Of a stretch of DNA of 57,458 nucleotides, positions 9,547 to 19,176 are shown one piece after another. Within the stretch, counting starts at the first letter, position 1. Each line of letters begins with the position of its first letter. Where the stretch lies: the NCBI GenBank assembly GCA_903842945.1, contig CAIMNS010000100.1, positions 1 to 57,458 on the forward strand, written 5' to 3'. The notes below the pieces were generated by a model. The model was not told the DNA's origin, made no database searches, and saw nothing but the letters and a program-made list of their open reading frames with translations. This DNA is from an uncultured Burkholderiales bacterium. Lineage in GTDB: Bacteria; Pseudomonadota; Gammaproteobacteria; Burkholderiales; Burkholderiaceae_C. Position numbers and translations under genes: made by a program.

Positions 9547-9560
9547 TTGACTTACATCAA
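9547..9560. promoter_or_regulatory. FNR/ANR-like box between ligA-type gene and hemerythrin gene
   Basis: TTGAC-TTAC-ATCAA, 9/10 consensus match, centred ~64 bp upstream of the hemerythrin ATG at 9618. Confidence 0.65.
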
Positions 9561-9617
9561 GAAAAATCATGTCCTCGGGTCTCAAAATCAGCGCATAGAT
9601 ATTTTTTAGGTCCGATC

Positions 9618-10199
9618 ATGAACCACAAATCGATACAAATCATCAACCAAGAACATGCCACGATCTCAGCGATGCTTTATTCCATTGAAATGATGGAGAG
9701 GAGAGGACCCAAGGGCAATCGAGCTTTATTTTTTGAAGTTTTGAGGTCCATGCTGTTCTACATCGATGAGTTTCCCGAAAAGCAGCACCACCCTAAAGAG
9801 AATCTGTATTTGTTTCCACCTGTTTTGAAAAAAGCCCCTGAGCTCAAAGATGCCATTGAGCAACTTGAACTCGACCACAAAGTCGGTGAGTACCGCATCC
9901 GAGAGTTGCAGCACTTGTTGCTGCGTTGGGAGATCTTGGGAGATGAGCATCAAGCAGCCTTCAAGCTTGCATACAAAAAATACCATGACTTCTACTTGCA
10001 TCACCTGCAACTTGAAAACTCATTGATTCTTCCTAAAGCATTGAAGGTGCTCGATGAGCAGGAGTGGGCCTTGATGGATGAAGCCTTTGAGGAGAACACC
10101 GACCCATGGCTTGAGCACTCAGGGCAAGGCGTTTATCAAAACCTTTTTAGCAAAATCACCAACCACGCTCCTGCACCCATAGGTCTTGGGGAACAGTGA
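9618..10199 (+). CDS. hemerythrin domain-containing protein
   Basis: Start ATG 9618 (MNHKSIQIINQEHATISAML...); H-x-E/HH ligand pattern 'HHPKENLYLFP', 'ELDHKVGE', 'HHLQLENSLILP'. Confidence 0.85.
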   Translation: MNHKSIQIINQEHATISAMLYSIEMMERRGPKGNRALFFEVLRSMLFYIDEFPEKQHHPKENLYLFPPVLKKAPELKDAIEQLELDHKVGEYRIRELQHLLLRWEILGDEHQAAFKLAYKKYHDFYLHHLQLENSLILPKALKVLDEQEWALMDEAFEENTDPWLEHSGQGVYQNLFSKITNHAPAPIGLGEQ

Positions 10200-10235
10200 G
10201 CTTTGGCGTAGATGGGACGGACTTGGTTGCAAGAG

Positions 10236-10267
10236 ATAAAAAAAGGGCTTGATCACGTCAAGCCCTT
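10236..10267 (-). terminator. intrinsic terminator (read on minus strand, downstream of the 10289-11623 gene)
   Basis: AAGGGCTTGA-TCACG-TCAAGCCCTT perfect 10-bp stem, followed on the minus strand by a T-run. Confidence 0.8.
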
Positions 10268-10288
10268 CTTCATGTCTTGGAGGCCTCT

Positions 10289-11623
10289 TCAATAAGGGGT
10301 CTTGTTGATCTGACCACTGGAGGTGATGAACCATCGCTCACTTGGAAAGGTCTTGCCTTGAAGTTGAGACAACATCCATTCGGCCACATGCGTGCCTGGA
10401 TTGGGCCCCAAAAAGGCCGCTGGCACGTTGCCCACAGAATGGCGGGAGTCTTGATAGACCACGAGCCTTTTGGGGCCTGGCAGGGTCTTCATCAAACGTT
10501 CGGTGTTTTCGATGGGGGAGAGTTCATCGGACTCGCCGGCCAAGCACAAATACGGCTGTTTGATTTTGGTCGTGTGGCCCTCCCAAGTCATGGTCTTTCT
10601 AAAGGCATCAAATTTTGCTTCGTCGGTAAACCCTGACATGTACATGAACCGCATCTTGAAGGTGGGCGAAGCTTCTTCAAAGATGGTGTGAAAGCCGGGT
10701 TCGTGGCACACCGAGGTCACTGCCACAGCACCGATCCTGGGCTCACTTGCAGCTGCAATGGTCGAGAAGAAAGACCCAAAACTGCCCCCCGCAATACCAA
10801 TTTTTTTGCTGTCAATTTCTGCCCGCTGACTGAGCCAATCCACACAGGCCGTGCCCGTTGCCATCCAAGCTTGCATGGAGAAATAAATACCCAAAACGGC
10901 AGCTTCGTATTGGCCTGGTCCATCGATGTTGAGCACGGCCATGCCGCGCGTGAGGTATTTGTCCCCATACAAGAAGGTGCCAATTTCTTTGAAGCTGTCC
11001 ATGCCTGGTACATTGATGACCACAGGGATTTTGCCGCCCTTGTAGTCAGCAGGCAAATGAAGCCATGCGGGCAGTGACTTTCCACCCAGAGAGGCGGGCA
11101 GGGGAATCCACACTTCTTCGACTTTGTGATCAGCTAGTTTTGCGTACTGTTGGTAGCACTCGCGTTTGCGTTGGTTGAAGAATTTGTTTTGTTCATTGTT
11201 TTCATCGATAGGCCACTGCGCTGCGCCCCAATGAACGGAGGCAATGAAGTAATTGTCCCGTGCGTTGACCGTTTCTCCAGCCGCCAGTGCTGCAATGGCA
11301 TGGGCTTCGCGCCTTTTGGCCTGAGCTTCAAAGGCCGGGGCGGCGTCGGCATATTTTTGAATGCGTTGCCTGACCATCATGAAGTCTCCCGCCGCGGCGG
11401 GTCCACACGGAGCGGAGAGGTAAATGGACCTGGGCTGATCCCAGTCCATACCCACTGCGCGAATGGTGTTGTCCAAGGTCCAACGCTGCTCGGTCCAGCG
11501 TTTGGTCAAGGGGCCATGGTGGGTGGTGTCCGCATTTGCAGCGGTTTGAGAGAGCCCAGCACCTGCGACCAAGGCCGTGGCATGGTGAAGAAAGGAGCGA
11601 CGGTTGTTTAAAAGTTGCTTCAT
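10289..11623 (-). CDS. alpha/beta hydrolase (FrsA/DUF1100-like) with twin-arginine signal peptide
   Basis: 444 aa; 'NNRRSFLHHATALVAGAGLSQTAANA' Tat signal; 'GIAGGSFGSFFSTIAAA' nucleophile elbow. Confidence 0.75.
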   Translation of the reverse strand: MKQLLNNRRSFLHHATALVAGAGLSQTAANADTTHHGPLTKRWTEQRWTLDNTIRAVGMDWDQPRSIYLSAPCGPAAAGDFMMVRQRIQKYADAAPAFEAQAKRREAHAIAALAAGETVNARDNYFIASVHWGAAQWPIDENNEQNKFFNQRKRECYQQYAKLADHKVEEVWIPLPASLGGKSLPAWLHLPADYKGGKIPVVINVPGMDSFKEIGTFLYGDKYLTRGMAVLNIDGPGQYEAAVLGIYFSMQAWMATGTACVDWLSQRAEIDSKKIGIAGGSFGSFFSTIAAASEPRIGAVAVTSVCHEPGFHTIFEEASPTFKMRFMYMSGFTDEAKFDAFRKTMTWEGHTTKIKQPYLCLAGESDELSPIENTERLMKTLPGPKRLVVYQDSRHSVGNVPAAFLGPNPGTHVAEWMLSQLQGKTFPSERWFITSSGQINKTPY

Positions 11624-11644
11624 GGTGATGTGGCCCTTTGAGGA

Positions 11645-12703
11645 TCAATTGAAATAGTGACCCGTGCGATTGGTTTGAAGTTCATAGATTTTCCAGGGTA
11701 GGGCCGAACTCATGAACAAGAGATTGGACTGCGGGCCGCGTCCAAACCCCAGATTGGTTGAAAGCGAGCCAGGCGGTGTAGCAATCACTTTCAGCATCTC
11801 ACCTTGGGCAGAAAGCACCACAATGCGTGACTTGGGTTCTTTGGGGTTGCCGTTGTGGGTGGCGACATATAAATTACCTGAAACATCCATGGTCATGCCA
11901 TCGGCGGCCAACTCATCGTCTTTGTAAATCAGTTTGCCATTTGAAATGTCACCCGCTGGACTCAAATCAAACACCACCACGCCGCCAGCAGAGATGCCAA
12001 AACGGTCCACTTGTGGCCCTAGAGGATTGATCGGCAGTCGAGTGAAGTTGGTGACTGAAATGTAGAGTTTTTTCCCGTCCGGAGACACCTCAATGCCATT
12101 GGGGCGAAAAATCCCAGTGTCCAAAGCCGTCATTTGACCATTGGTGTCCAAGCGGTAAACGGCATTGGGCAATTCGAAGGCTTCGGAACCTGGTGCATAG
12201 CGAGCGTCGGTGAAGTAAATACGTCCTTGGGCATCGCTTGTGATGTCGTTGACACCATTCAGGCGCTTGCCTTGGTAAGTCTTCACGAGTGTTTTGAGTT
12301 CGCCCGTTGAGAGATTCTTTCTGAGCAGCGCGCGGCCTCCTGTATCGTCGCCTTGTGCAATGAGCAGGTCTCCATGTTTGTCCACATGAAGGCCATTGGC
12401 CATGCCACTGGGCTCCATGAACTTGACGGTTTGCCCAGTGCTTGGATCGTATTGATAGATGGTGCCGCCTGGGTTGTTGTCTTTCATGATGAAAGTACGT
12501 GTGAGGTCGGTGGCGTAGATTTTTCCGGATTTATCAGCTACCACGCCTTCAGCAAAAACGAGGCCTGTTTTGGAGGCTTCTCTCCATTGCGAGGTCGGTG
12601 AAATGAGCTCTGAGGTGGACGTGCTGAGTGACTGGCAGCTGCATAGCAGGCACAGTGATGCGGCTGAAAGCAAGCCATGGGACTTTTTTAAAATGAACTT
12701 CAC
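11645..12703 (-). CDS. SMP-30/gluconolactonase/LRE family lipoprotein
   Basis: 352 aa; lipobox 'LCLLCSC'; 'RLNGVNDITSDAQGRIYFTDARY', 'FRPNGIEVSPDGKKLYIS'. Confidence 0.88.
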   Translation of the reverse strand: MKFILKKSHGLLSAASLCLLCSCQSLSTSTSELISPTSQWREASKTGLVFAEGVVADKSGKIYATDLTRTFIMKDNNPGGTIYQYDPSTGQTVKFMEPSGMANGLHVDKHGDLLIAQGDDTGGRALLRKNLSTGELKTLVKTYQGKRLNGVNDITSDAQGRIYFTDARYAPGSEAFELPNAVYRLDTNGQMTALDTGIFRPNGIEVSPDGKKLYISVTNFTRLPINPLGPQVDRFGISAGGVVVFDLSPAGDISNGKLIYKDDELAADGMTMDVSGNLYVATHNGNPKEPKSRIVVLSAQGEMLKVIATPPGSLSTNLGFGRGPQSNLLFMSSALPWKIYELQTNRTGHYFN

Positions 12704-13007
12704 GTGAGAGGTCTCCTTTTTCTTGGGTCAACATTGAGTTAAAAGTCTCCAAATGAATGTAATATCAAATGCAATCGTTTCGTGATGTGGAAACCCTAAT
12801 TCATCCTTCCTTTTTGTTGGGAACTGGCCTTGAACATCGCTTGGAAACTCTGCAAATGCATCAAGGGTCTTTCCCTTTGAAAGAGAGCCGAGAACTTGAT
12901 CTTGATCCATCATTGCCCCTATGGCGCTTCAAGCAAGTGCTTGAATGCTGAGGGACATGACATTGGTGTTAAAGTTCTTCTTTTAAGCACCTAAGCACAT
13001 TTTTTTC

Positions 13008-13754
13008 ATGCACCTGCACCCCCCTGTTGAGTCCCTGTCTGATATCACCCAAGCGATGAACGCTCAGGGCTTTTGTCTTGTCCCTGCAAACGTCGTGGCC
13101 CACTTGGCGCAATGCGACTTGACTGAGTTGGTCGCCTTGTCAGGCTTTTGGAACGCCTTGCTGCCCGATGCCTTTTTAAAGGATTTAGGCCGCTACAGGC
13201 AGCGCCGCCATGACAGTTTGCTGGTAGAAAAAGGCCTGGTCCATCTGATGCCTCACCGCGCGCACTGGCAGTCTTTGGACTACAACGCCTTGCATGGAGG
13301 TCTTGAGAGAATGTTCGAGCCCATTGACCCTGCCTTGAGTGGGGCTCAAGTTTGGCAACAGTTGATACTTGGGCTGGGGTCCTTGTGGGATCAACTCCAA
13401 GGCGCGCAAACTTGGTACACCGAGGCCCATCAATTTCGCATCAACACGGTCGATGGCATAGGACGCCCCACGCCTGAAGGGGCGCACCGAGACGGTGTGG
13501 ATTATGTGGCGGTGATTTTGGTGTCCAGAGAAAACATCAAAGGTGGAGAAACAAGGATTTTTGAACTCACGGGCAACGAAGGTTTGCGGTTCACGCTGGT
13601 GGAGCCTTGGTCGATGTTGTTGCTAGACGATCGGCGCATTGTTCACGAGACCACGCCCATTCAAGGCGAGGAGGGCGTGGGCCACAGAGATACTCTGGTG
13701 TTGACGTACCGCTCGGGTGGGTTTCAAGCGCCCATCAAAGCGCCCATCAACTAG
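13008..13754 (+). CDS. 2OG-Fe dioxygenase family protein
   Basis: 248 aa; 'HQFRINTVDGIGRPTPEGAHRDGVDYVAVILVSRENIKGGETRIF...WSMLLLDDRRIVHETTPI', metal-binding HxD...H. Confidence 0.85.
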   Translation: MHLHPPVESLSDITQAMNAQGFCLVPANVVAHLAQCDLTELVALSGFWNALLPDAFLKDLGRYRQRRHDSLLVEKGLVHLMPHRAHWQSLDYNALHGGLERMFEPIDPALSGAQVWQQLILGLGSLWDQLQGAQTWYTEAHQFRINTVDGIGRPTPEGAHRDGVDYVAVILVSRENIKGGETRIFELTGNEGLRFTLVEPWSMLLLDDRRIVHETTPIQGEEGVGHRDTLVLTYRSGGFQAPIKAPIN

Positions 13755-13768
13755 ACCATCAACGCCAG

Positions 13769-15187
13769 TTAAGCGAAGGTGTCATGGGTCTCTTTTTCAA
13801 CAGGTCGGCGAGTCAGCTGCACCAGGGCGTCTGAGCTCAAATTCGCCATGCTCTTTTTGAGCAGTTGGTAGGTGTCCATCTCAAACTCACCCCGGCCTTG
13901 GTGGAGAATGTCATCCAATTGAGCGTCGTCTTTGGCGCTACCCAAATAGCACCATTGGTCCACCACATGGATTTCTTCCCCCTCTTTGATACCGACAGGA
14001 CCTTTGTAGGGCCAATGGCTGATTCGAAGGCGCGTCAAGGCGGTGGTCAATTTGAGGTTGTGCTTGAGGGGACTTTCTTTGCCCACACAAGCGCCGGCAC
14101 AGACCTTGACTTGAAAGCCAAAGCATGGAGCGCCAGGGCTTAGTTTTTCCAGGCCCAACAAGCCTTCGCAAAGAAGACTTTTTTTCGCGATGCTGGCCAT
14201 GGCCGTTGTTGCGGACCTTTTGCTTGAAAATAAGCCATACACGTGCGTTTGCTGGCCTGCTTGCATGTCCTTGGCCGTGATGAGTTCAGGCCTTAGAAAG
14301 CCTTGTCGGTCTTCATGCAAGGTCCATGCACAGAGTTCCTTGGTTCTTCTGAGCTTGATGTTCATCTGCGGCAATTGGGTCTTGATCAATCGGGACTCCA
14401 ACAGCAAGGCGCCCAATTCTCCTGCTGTTTCAATCCACTCGATGCGCTTGACTTGAAGGGACAGTTTCATCTCTTTTCTGTGACCCAGTGCACTTTGAAA
14501 ATGGCTCAAGACGCGTTGTCTTAAATGTTTGCTTTTGCCAATGTACAAAGGCAAGTCGTTGTCTGCGTAGAACAAATAAACCCCGGGGCTGTCAGGGATG
14601 TCGTCAACCATCGCGCTGTCGATATGGGGTGGCAAACTGGCGTGGCCGAGTTGATCCGCAACTGCTTCGTTCAATTTCTCTTGACCGAACTTTTCTTGGC
14701 AGAGGGTCCAAAATTGGTAGAGCAAATGGGCGTCACCCATGGCTCGGTGGCGTTGGGTGACTTCAAGCCCATGGGTCTCAATCAGGGTGTCCAAGTTGTG
14801 GCGTTTTTGCTCAGGAAACAAATACCTGGACAACTTCACGGTACAGATGACTTTGGGCTTGAAGTCCAAGCCGGCCCTTTTAAAGGCCGCCTTTAAAAAG
14901 CCATGATCAAAACGGGCGTTGTGTGCGATGAACAATTTACCCTGTAACTCCTCAAACAGTTTCTTGGCCTCCTCTTCAAATGGCGAGCGATCCATCACCA
15001 TGTCTGGCGTGATGCCGGTGAGGGTTTGAATGAAGCTAGGGATGGGGCGCTTGGGATTGATCAGTCTCTCGTAGCCCATGACGCCCTCAGACGACAGCGT
15101 GAGGACCGCGACTTCCGTGATCCGATCGTGATCAAAGTGAGACCCTGTGGTCTCGATGTCTACAAACGCCAAGGGCAAGTCGATCAT
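13769..15187 (-). CDS. DnaQ-like 3'-5' exonuclease fused to GIY-YIG nuclease domain (epsilon/UvrC-Cho-like)
   Basis: 472 aa; 'FVDIETTGSHFDHDRITEVAVL' ExoI motif and 'DSPGVYLFYADNDLPLYIGKSKHLRQRVLSHF' GIY-YIG motif. Confidence 0.92.
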   Translation of the reverse strand: MIDLPLAFVDIETTGSHFDHDRITEVAVLTLSSEGVMGYERLINPKRPIPSFIQTLTGITPDMVMDRSPFEEEAKKLFEELQGKLFIAHNARFDHGFLKAAFKRAGLDFKPKVICTVKLSRYLFPEQKRHNLDTLIETHGLEVTQRHRAMGDAHLLYQFWTLCQEKFGQEKLNEAVADQLGHASLPPHIDSAMVDDIPDSPGVYLFYADNDLPLYIGKSKHLRQRVLSHFQSALGHRKEMKLSLQVKRIEWIETAGELGALLLESRLIKTQLPQMNIKLRRTKELCAWTLHEDRQGFLRPELITAKDMQAGQQTHVYGLFSSKRSATTAMASIAKKSLLCEGLLGLEKLSPGAPCFGFQVKVCAGACVGKESPLKHNLKLTTALTRLRISHWPYKGPVGIKEGEEIHVVDQWCYLGSAKDDAQLDDILHQGRGEFEMDTYQLLKKSMANLSSDALVQLTRRPVEKETHDTFA

Positions 15188-15418
15188 GGGAAAAAAGTTA
15201 CAAGTTGCTGTAGATGAGGTCAGGTCAAACCAAGAAGAGCTTTCACTTGAAGTTTAACGCGAGCAAAGACGACCCGTTTTTGAGCCTTGCAAAGGATGGG
15301 TTTTTTGACGGGTATGCAGGGGGGCCTAACCTAGACCCGTCCACGTGGGTTGGGGACGGGTGAGGAAAAAAAGGGGGGGCTACAAAGCCAGACCCTTTGC
15401 CAAGCGATGCGTTTTTCC

Positions 15419-16417
15419 TTACTGGTCCAGTTTGGCGCCAGAGATCTTCACCTTTTGGGCGCCGAGCTCACGGTCGATTTTCATGAAGGCGCCAAATTGT
15501 TCGGGCGTGTCGCCTACCGCCTCAAAACCCAAGGTTTGTAGATATTTGGCCTTGAATTCGGTGGTGTTGACAATCAGGCTGATTTCTTTGGACAGACGTT
15601 GGGTGATGTCGTTGGGTGTGGCCTTGGGGGCCACAACGCCAAAATAATAAGAGGCATCAAAATTGGGATACCCAAGCTCAGCAAAGGTCGGGACCTTGGG
15701 GGCAGCGGGTTGGCGGGATTTGCCAGAGATGGCCAAGGCTTTGACTTTTCCTGACTCCAAGTAACTGGCGACCCCCCCGGTCACGGAGAACATGGCGTCG
15801 ATTCTGCCAGCCATCAATTCTTGAACCGCAGCGGGCAGGCCCTTGAAAGCAATGTGCTCCATTTGCAGGCCATGTGTATTGTTGAACCAAGCTGAGGCCA
15901 GATGGTTCACCCCACCAGCACCAATGGAGGCGTAGTTGAACTTACCCGGATGCGCCTTCACTTGGTCAATGAAGTCGTTGAGCGTGTTGGCTGGAAAATC
16001 CGCTCTGGTCACCAGCATCAAGTGTCCGATGGCCAATTTACCAATGGGTGCAAAGTCTTTGGCCGGGTCATACGGAATTTTGGGATACAGGCTTTGGTTC
16101 AAGCTGAAGGCGCCGTCAGAGGCAACCAAAAGGGTGTAGCCATCGCCCATACTTTTGGCGACAAAGTCAGCCCCGATGATTTCATTGGCCCCGGGTTTGT
16201 TGTCCACGACCACGGGTTGCGTCAAGGCGTCCCCCAACTTTTGAGCGATGGCTCTGACCATCACATCTGCTGGCCCCCCAGCCGCAAAGGGAATCACGAT
16301 TTTGATGGGCTTGTTGGGGTAGGTTTGGGCCCAGCTCATGGGTGACAAAAGCGTCACGATGATGCCAAGGTTTAAGGCGGACCTTTTGATCCAAGGGGTG
16401 GAGGTCAGGTCTTGCAT
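15419..16417 (-). CDS. Bug/TctC family tripartite tricarboxylate transporter substrate-binding protein
   Basis: 332 aa; 'YPNKPIKIVIPFAAGGPADVMVRAIAQKL...VVDNKPGANEIIGADFVAKS'. Confidence 0.95.
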   Translation of the reverse strand: MQDLTSTPWIKRSALNLGIIVTLLSPMSWAQTYPNKPIKIVIPFAAGGPADVMVRAIAQKLGDALTQPVVVDNKPGANEIIGADFVAKSMGDGYTLLVASDGAFSLNQSLYPKIPYDPAKDFAPIGKLAIGHLMLVTRADFPANTLNDFIDQVKAHPGKFNYASIGAGGVNHLASAWFNNTHGLQMEHIAFKGLPAAVQELMAGRIDAMFSVTGGVASYLESGKVKALAISGKSRQPAAPKVPTFAELGYPNFDASYYFGVVAPKATPNDITQRLSKEISLIVNTTEFKAKYLQTLGFEAVGDTPEQFGAFMKIDRELGAQKVKISGAKLDQ

Positions 16418-16674
16418 GGAGAGTTCTCGCCTTGAAGTGTTTGTCTAGACGCTATCTTAGGCCCCGCTTTTCGCAAGTCTATTAGGGAAACGACGAGGCC
16501 AGGCTGTCTGCCATAGCGCTCCACAGGCTTTAAAAAATGACGTATAGAAGACACAAACCTTGTAAATTCAGGGGGTTTGTATAGGGTTTTCCATAGGAGA
16601 GACATTAAAATCCTAGGTGAACTGGGTCAACTTGCTTTCAGTTTGTTCACAAAATCAATACGGAGTTTTCTTCT

Positions 16675-17442
16675 ATGTCTTTCCAAAAAACAATTCTTGC
16701 CCTGACGATGACAGCCTCCTTGGGTGCAATGGCTCAAACGGCTCCTGCGGCGCCTGAGTCATCATTGACTTACAACTTGGGTGTGTTCAGCGAGTACCGT
16801 TACCGTGGTATTGCACAGTCGGCCAAAAAGCCTGCTTTGCAAGGTGGATTTGATTATGCAGACAAAAGCGGTGCTTATGTTGGTGCTTGGGCGTCCAACA
16901 TCAACTGGATCAACGACTCTGATCCAAAGGGCAAAGCCAAAGGACCTGTCGAGATTGACGTCTACGGTGGTTACAAAGGCAATTTGAGCGACTCCATTGC
17001 TTATGATGTAGGTGGCCTTCAATATTGGTACGCTGGCAACACACTCAGTACCGTTCCTGGTGCAGTGAATGCCAATACGTTTGAAATCTATTTGGCTTTG
17101 AGTTCTGGTCCCTTTGCAGCTAAGGTGTCCAACAGCACTGGCAATTTATTTGGTTATGCCAACAGCAAAAACAGCCGTTATCTTGATTTGAGCTACACCC
17201 TTGATTTGGGCGACGGCTTGACCGTGGTTCCCCATTTGGGCGATCAATTTGTGGCCAACAACGCAGCCAGCTACAGCGACTACTCTTTGACAGTGAACAA
17301 AGATTTTGACGGCACCGTCCTCAGCGCAACCGCTTTAAACACCAACTACAAAAACCGTCACGGTGATTATGTTCTGCCTGGCACAGGCGGCAAAGAGTTG
17401 TCAGGTGCTGCATTGGTTTTGGGCTTGAAAAAGAACTTCTGA
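16675..17442 (+). CDS. TorF family putative porin
   Basis: 255 aa; signal peptide then 'LTYNLGVFSEYRYRGIAQSAKKPALQGGFDYADKSGAYVGAWASN', ends with F. Confidence 0.9.
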   Translation: MSFQKTILALTMTASLGAMAQTAPAAPESSLTYNLGVFSEYRYRGIAQSAKKPALQGGFDYADKSGAYVGAWASNINWINDSDPKGKAKGPVEIDVYGGYKGNLSDSIAYDVGGLQYWYAGNTLSTVPGAVNANTFEIYLALSSGPFAAKVSNSTGNLFGYANSKNSRYLDLSYTLDLGDGLTVVPHLGDQFVANNAASYSDYSLTVNKDFDGTVLSATALNTNYKNRHGDYVLPGTGGKELSGAALVLGLKKNF

Positions 17443-17514
17443 TCCACACCCAGCCCCTTTGGGCTGAAGGTGCTGTGCTGATGGTGCAAAGATGCGCCAC
17501 AGCGAGCTCCAATG

Positions 17515-17573
17515 AACTGCAAACGTGGGACCAAGGCTTTCATAGCGCCTTGACTCCGTTTGCAGTTTTTTTT
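17515..17573 (+). terminator. long hairpin followed by T-run; putative terminator downstream of the porin gene
   Basis: AACTGCAAACG (17515-17525) pairs with CGTTTGCAGTT (17557-17567); inner CAAGGC/GCCTTG; followed by 8 Ts. Confidence 0.65.
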
Positions 17574-17962
17574 GTGACAGAAAGATGTGGTGCCTCAGAT
17601 CTTCATGGCCATGCCACTGAAAGGCTTTGAAGTCAAAACCCTGTTGAGTTGAGGCTTGAGCAACTCCATCGTGATTGAGCAGGAGATCGTTCAGGATGTG
17701 TTCAATCTAGACAGACAAGGGGTCCTTCGTTTCAAGTACACGTGTTTGCAGTGAAAATTTATCGCACAAGTTGTAGTGATGAATGGTTGGATAAAAGCTC
17801 ATCAACCGAACTTTTCTAAGAATCAAGCTGCCATGAAAATACTCATACCCACACCTCAAACCAGTGTTCGATGACTCAGAGTGCAAGACATAGTGACATG
17901 TTTTGCAACTCTCTTGGTTCAAGGTGCTGTTGTTCATACATTCCAAACGGATGGCTGAGATC

Positions 17963-18400
17963 TTAGGTGGTCCAGGGTGTGATGTTAGGCACTTCGCAGG
18001 GACCTTCGACTGAAATGGATCCAAAATCTGCTGGCCCCACAATCTCCAAGTATTCCATGTCTGCAGAATAATCAAATAGGTAATGTACTAGGCCCGGTCT
18101 TTGGTGCACGCAGTCCCCTGTATTGACCAAAGTGACTTTGTCCTCGTACATGAACCTTGCCCAACCTTTGAGCATGTAGACAATCTGAAATTCAGCCACA
18201 TGGTAATGCCAGCCTGTTCCGTTTTCTGGGGGTTTGTTGGCCTTGGCGATATGGGCGATGACCCGCCCATTGGTGGCTGTTGAGACGCCTAGATCTTTGT
18301 AGAGAAAGAAGTCTCTCAAGCCTCCAGGTAGAAATTGTGTCTCTTGCCCCTTCACGTGAGAGAAAAGGGTATCGCTTTGAAATTCAAGCTTGGTCGTCAT
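17963..18400 (-). CDS. cupin domain-containing protein
   Basis: Start ATG 18400 (MTTKLEFQSDTLFSH); 'GTGWHYHVAEFQIVYMLKGWARFMYEDKVTLVNTGDCVHQRPGLVHYLFDYS'. Confidence 0.8.
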   Translation of the reverse strand: MTTKLEFQSDTLFSHVKGQETQFLPGGLRDFFLYKDLGVSTATNGRVIAHIAKANKPPENGTGWHYHVAEFQIVYMLKGWARFMYEDKVTLVNTGDCVHQRPGLVHYLFDYSADMEYLEIVGPADFGSISVEGPCEVPNITPWTT

Positions 18401-18401
18401 G

Positions 18402-19058
18402 TTAAAACTCCACTTCAAGTTCATCAATATCATCGGGCTCGTTTTGAGCGTCGGCCATCCACTCTTTCATCAAGGGCATGGCGAGGACGTGTTTTGAGTA
18501 CTTCTCAAAAAGTGGGTCCAGGGCAATGCCATAGGTGACAAACCTGGTGACCACAGGCGCGTACATGGCATCGGCCATGCAGGGCAATTTGCCAAATAGA
18601 AAAGGCCCCTTGTAGGTATGCAAACAATGTTCCCAAATTTCTAAAATTCTGTCGATGTCCAATTGGGCCTTGGACCATATTTGGGTCATTGGGATGCGAG
18701 CTTTGATGTTCATGGGCAAGGACGAACGCAGCGCTGAAAAGCCTGAATGCATCTCCCCGCAGATGGCACGACAGTGGGCGCGATGCACTGTATTGGTGGG
18801 TAAAAGGTGCTGTTTTGGTGCAATCTCATTCAAGTATTCACCAATGGCCAGCGTATCCCAAACCTTGATTTGGTTGTGAAGAAGGCAAGGAACCAAAATG
18901 GAAGGTGACAAAAGAAGCAATTCGGCCCGGCCATCAGCGGTGTCTGTCGGCACTTTGACCTCTTCAAAATCAAGACCCGACATCTTGGCCATCAGCCAAC
19001 CACGCAGGGACCATGAGGAGTAATTCTTGCTGCTGATTGTCAAAGTTGTTTTAGCCAT
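18402..19058 (-). CDS. glutathione S-transferase family protein
   Basis: Start ATG 19058; 'KTTLTISSKNYSSWSLRGWLMAKMSGLDFEEVKV'; stop 2 bp upstream of the cupin start. Confidence 0.88.
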   Translation of the reverse strand: MAKTTLTISSKNYSSWSLRGWLMAKMSGLDFEEVKVPTDTADGRAELLLLSPSILVPCLLHNQIKVWDTLAIGEYLNEIAPKQHLLPTNTVHRAHCRAICGEMHSGFSALRSSLPMNIKARIPMTQIWSKAQLDIDRILEIWEHCLHTYKGPFLFGKLPCMADAMYAPVVTRFVTYGIALDPLFEKYSKHVLAMPLMKEWMADAQNEPDDIDELEVEF

Positions 19059-19176
19059 GTCTCCAACCCTCTTGTAACTGAATCTCATTAGGCAATAAAT
19101 ATGCCACCATGGCACAAGATTTGCGACTGATCCAGCAATCGTTCACGATTTGTACATTAAAAAAAGGATCATCGTG

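Noticed and set aside
15155-15172. The translated peptide 'DVYKRQ' in the plus-strand ORF 15026-15217, familiar from sequencing-adapter contamination in databases
   Set aside because: The nucleotides (GATGTCTACAAACGCCAA) are not the transposon adapter (GATGTGTATAAGAGACAG). This is just the antisense of the DnaQ ExoI motif 'FVDIET'.
15335-15361. Inverted repeat ACCCGTCC...GGACGGGT between the nuclease and Bug genes
   Set aside because: No T-run follows on either strand and the loop is long. Not convincing as a terminator or operator.
17707-18075. 122-aa minus-strand ORF partly overlapping the cupin gene
   Set aside because: It overlaps a well-supported cupin CDS in another frame and has no recognisable domain. 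Likely spurious.
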